Shown: piece by piece, positions 6,407 to 7,254 of the stretch
How the letters are laid out: the number at the start of each line of letters is the position of its first letter
Position numbering within the stretch: the stretch's first letter is position 1
DNA from: an uncultured Bacilli bacterium
GTDB taxonomy: Bacteria; Bacillota_I; Bacilli_A; RF39; UBA660
Assembly (NCBI GenBank): GCA_949025205.1
Contig: CARMXJ010000056.1
Location: 1 to 7,254, forward strand
Direction: 5' to 3'
Length of the DNA: 7,254 bases
Notes under the pieces: generated by a model
Seen by the model: only the letters and a program-made list of their open reading frames with translations
The model's database searches: none
What the model was told of the DNA's origin: nothing
Position numbers and translations under genes: made by a program

Positions 6407-7068
6407 GTCGCTTCCTCCATTGTTTTTAAAATTTCTATTATTTCTTCTTCTTTGAAATTTATAGTTTCCATACTTATTGTTTGCTCTTTATAGTCCCATT
6501 GTACTATAAACCGATTAGAACTTCCTGCTGCTTTCTGTATTATATATTCTATATTTTGGATTACACTCGGTTTTCCTTCTGCTTTTTTGATTTTCTCCGT
6601 AAAAATAGTGAAGAGTATGCTTTGTTCTTCGCTCGCATTTTCGTAAATTATTTGGTACCCATAAATTTCTTCCTTTTGGTAAAGAATTAAATTTTTCTTT
6701 TTTACTACATTTTTCGGAAGTTTTATTTTAAAGGGAAGAACTATATTTTCTTTGACTTCTTTTGGAATATATACAGTATCTTTTTGGCTGGAATAGGTTT
6801 TTGTATTTGAATTTGAATTGGTACTGCCATTATAGTCTTTCGATTCTTCTATTTCGTTTATTTCAATCTTCTCTTTTTTTTCTGGTTCTACATAACTTTT
6901 TTCTTGCACCACTACACACAGGAATAAAGCAAGAATACATATCGGTGCTAATATCCATTTCTTTAAGTTCTTCCTCTGTTTTTCTTTTTTGCTTATTACC
7001 GTATCGTAAATATTTTTTTTATTAATTTTTTCTTCTAAAATATTTTTTAAGGTATTTTTATTTGGCAT
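6403..7068 (-). CDS. Single-pass membrane anti-sigma factor-like protein
   Basis: A 221-residue protein with a short, highly charged cytoplasmic N-terminus (about 1-36), one membrane segment (about 38-54, WILAPICILALFLCVVV), an Asn/Ser-rich linker (about 76-96) and an extracytoplasmic domain (about 110-219). The final stretch, with FIVQWDYKEQTISMETI and then a helix EEEIIEILKTME, resembles the end of DUF4367-type domains found on Firmicutes anti-sigma factors; this is recognition by eye. The start is fixed by AAGGAGGG at 7075-7082, six bases upstream, and by the TAATG overlap with the sigma gene. The inferred role is to hold the sigma factor at the membrane until an outside signal arrives. 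No zinc-binding HxxxCxxC motif is visible in the N-terminus, so it is not a ZAS-type anti-sigma protein. Its end overlaps the next gene as ATGA. Confidence 0.65.
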   Translation of the reverse strand: MPNKNTLKNILEEKINKKNIYDTVISKKEKQRKNLKKWILAPICILALFLCVVVQEKSYVEPEKKEKIEINEIEESKDYNGSTNSNSNTKTYSSQKDTVYIPKEVKENIVLPFKIKLPKNVVKKKNLILYQKEEIYGYQIIYENASEEQSILFTIFTEKIKKAEGKPSVIQNIEYIIQKAAGSSNRFIVQWDYKEQTISMETINFKEEEIIEILKTMEEAT

Positions 7069-7254
7069 TACATTCCCTCCTTTTCGTTTTTTTCTTGTAG
7101 TTCTTTTAGTGTTCTATATAAGTAATGTTTTACATTGGATTCTGTTATTTTAAGCAAACGGGCAATTTCTTTTATAGTTAATTCTAAAACATAATATAGA
7201 TAAAAAAGGATTTTAAAATTTAAAAAAATTTTAAAATCATATGACTCTTTTTTA
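7068..7254 (-). CDS. ECF-type RNA polymerase sigma factor, C-terminal end (partial)
   Basis: This is the last 61 codons of a gene whose start lies beyond the right edge; it ends in TAA at 7068-7070. The readable part is a sigma-70 region 4 helix-turn-helix: the segment LELTIKEIARLLKITESN followed by VKHYLYRTLKELQEK matches the usual pattern of an L-S/T-x-x-E-I-A first helix, a turn, and a recognition helix ending in basic residues with a leucine-rich tail. Region 4 binds the -35 element and the core enzyme. The stop codon shares one base with the start codon of the next gene (TAATG), so the two are translationally coupled. That neighbour looks like an anti-sigma protein, the classical arrangement for ECF sigma factors. 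Region 2 is not in the window, so the ECF subgroup cannot be assigned. A different LuxR/region-4-like regulator is possible but less likely. Confidence 0.8.
   Translation of the reverse strand, partial: KKESYDFKIFLNFKILFYLYYVLELTIKEIARLLKITESNVKHYLYRTLKELQEKNEKEGM

Noticed and set aside
1..7254. Long T-rich runs on the plus strand, considered as repeats or a low-complexity element.
   Set aside because: They are lysine codons and intergenic A+T richness of minus-strand genes; no direct repeat array, CRISPR spacing or transposon end is present.

Overview
The window is a strongly A+T-rich stretch of bacterial chromosome with every gene on the minus strand. It looks like a low-GC Bacillota (Firmicutes) genome, probably an anaerobic Clostridia- or Bacilli-type gut lineage. 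Reasons are the GGAGG-type ribosome-binding sites, the lysine- and isoleucine-rich proteins, a DUF1848 protein, a glycerophosphodiesterase with a large membrane domain, and an ECF sigma/anti-sigma pair. TGA is used as a real stop (genes ending at 6403 and 4835, one in an ATGA overlap) and tryptophans are TGG, so the standard bacterial code applies and not Mycoplasma code 4. The lineage is an inference from style, not from a marker gene.

In transcription order (right to left), the first unit is 7254 to 4835. It holds the 3' end of an ECF-type sigma factor, a single-pass anti-sigma-like protein (TAATG overlap), a 165-residue membrane-anchored protein of unknown function (ATGA overlap), and a 352-residue membrane-anchored protein that looks like a divergent serpin. 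The tight coupling suggests one envelope-sensing operon: the sigma factor is held by the anti-sigma protein, and two more proteins project outside the membrane.

The second unit is 4785 to 2874. A good promoter drives a 608-residue membrane glycerophosphodiester phosphodiesterase, and an intrinsic terminator overlaps its stop codon.

The third unit is 2742 to 131. A promoter and a leader hairpin precede a membrane-anchored thioredoxin-fold protein with a CGYC motif. A terminator-like hairpin follows, and then come a DUF1848 protein (radical-SAM-like cysteine cluster) and a metallo-beta-lactamase-fold hydrolase with a HxNxDH metal motif. The last two are closely spaced and have no visible promoter of their own, so partial read-through of the hairpin is likely.

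The most interesting content is the sigma/anti-sigma/serpin-like operon. I see no tRNA, rRNA, CRISPR array, insertion sequence or phage gene. Intergenic gaps are all under 300 bases; the largest (2650-2895) holds a terminator, a promoter and a leader hairpin.
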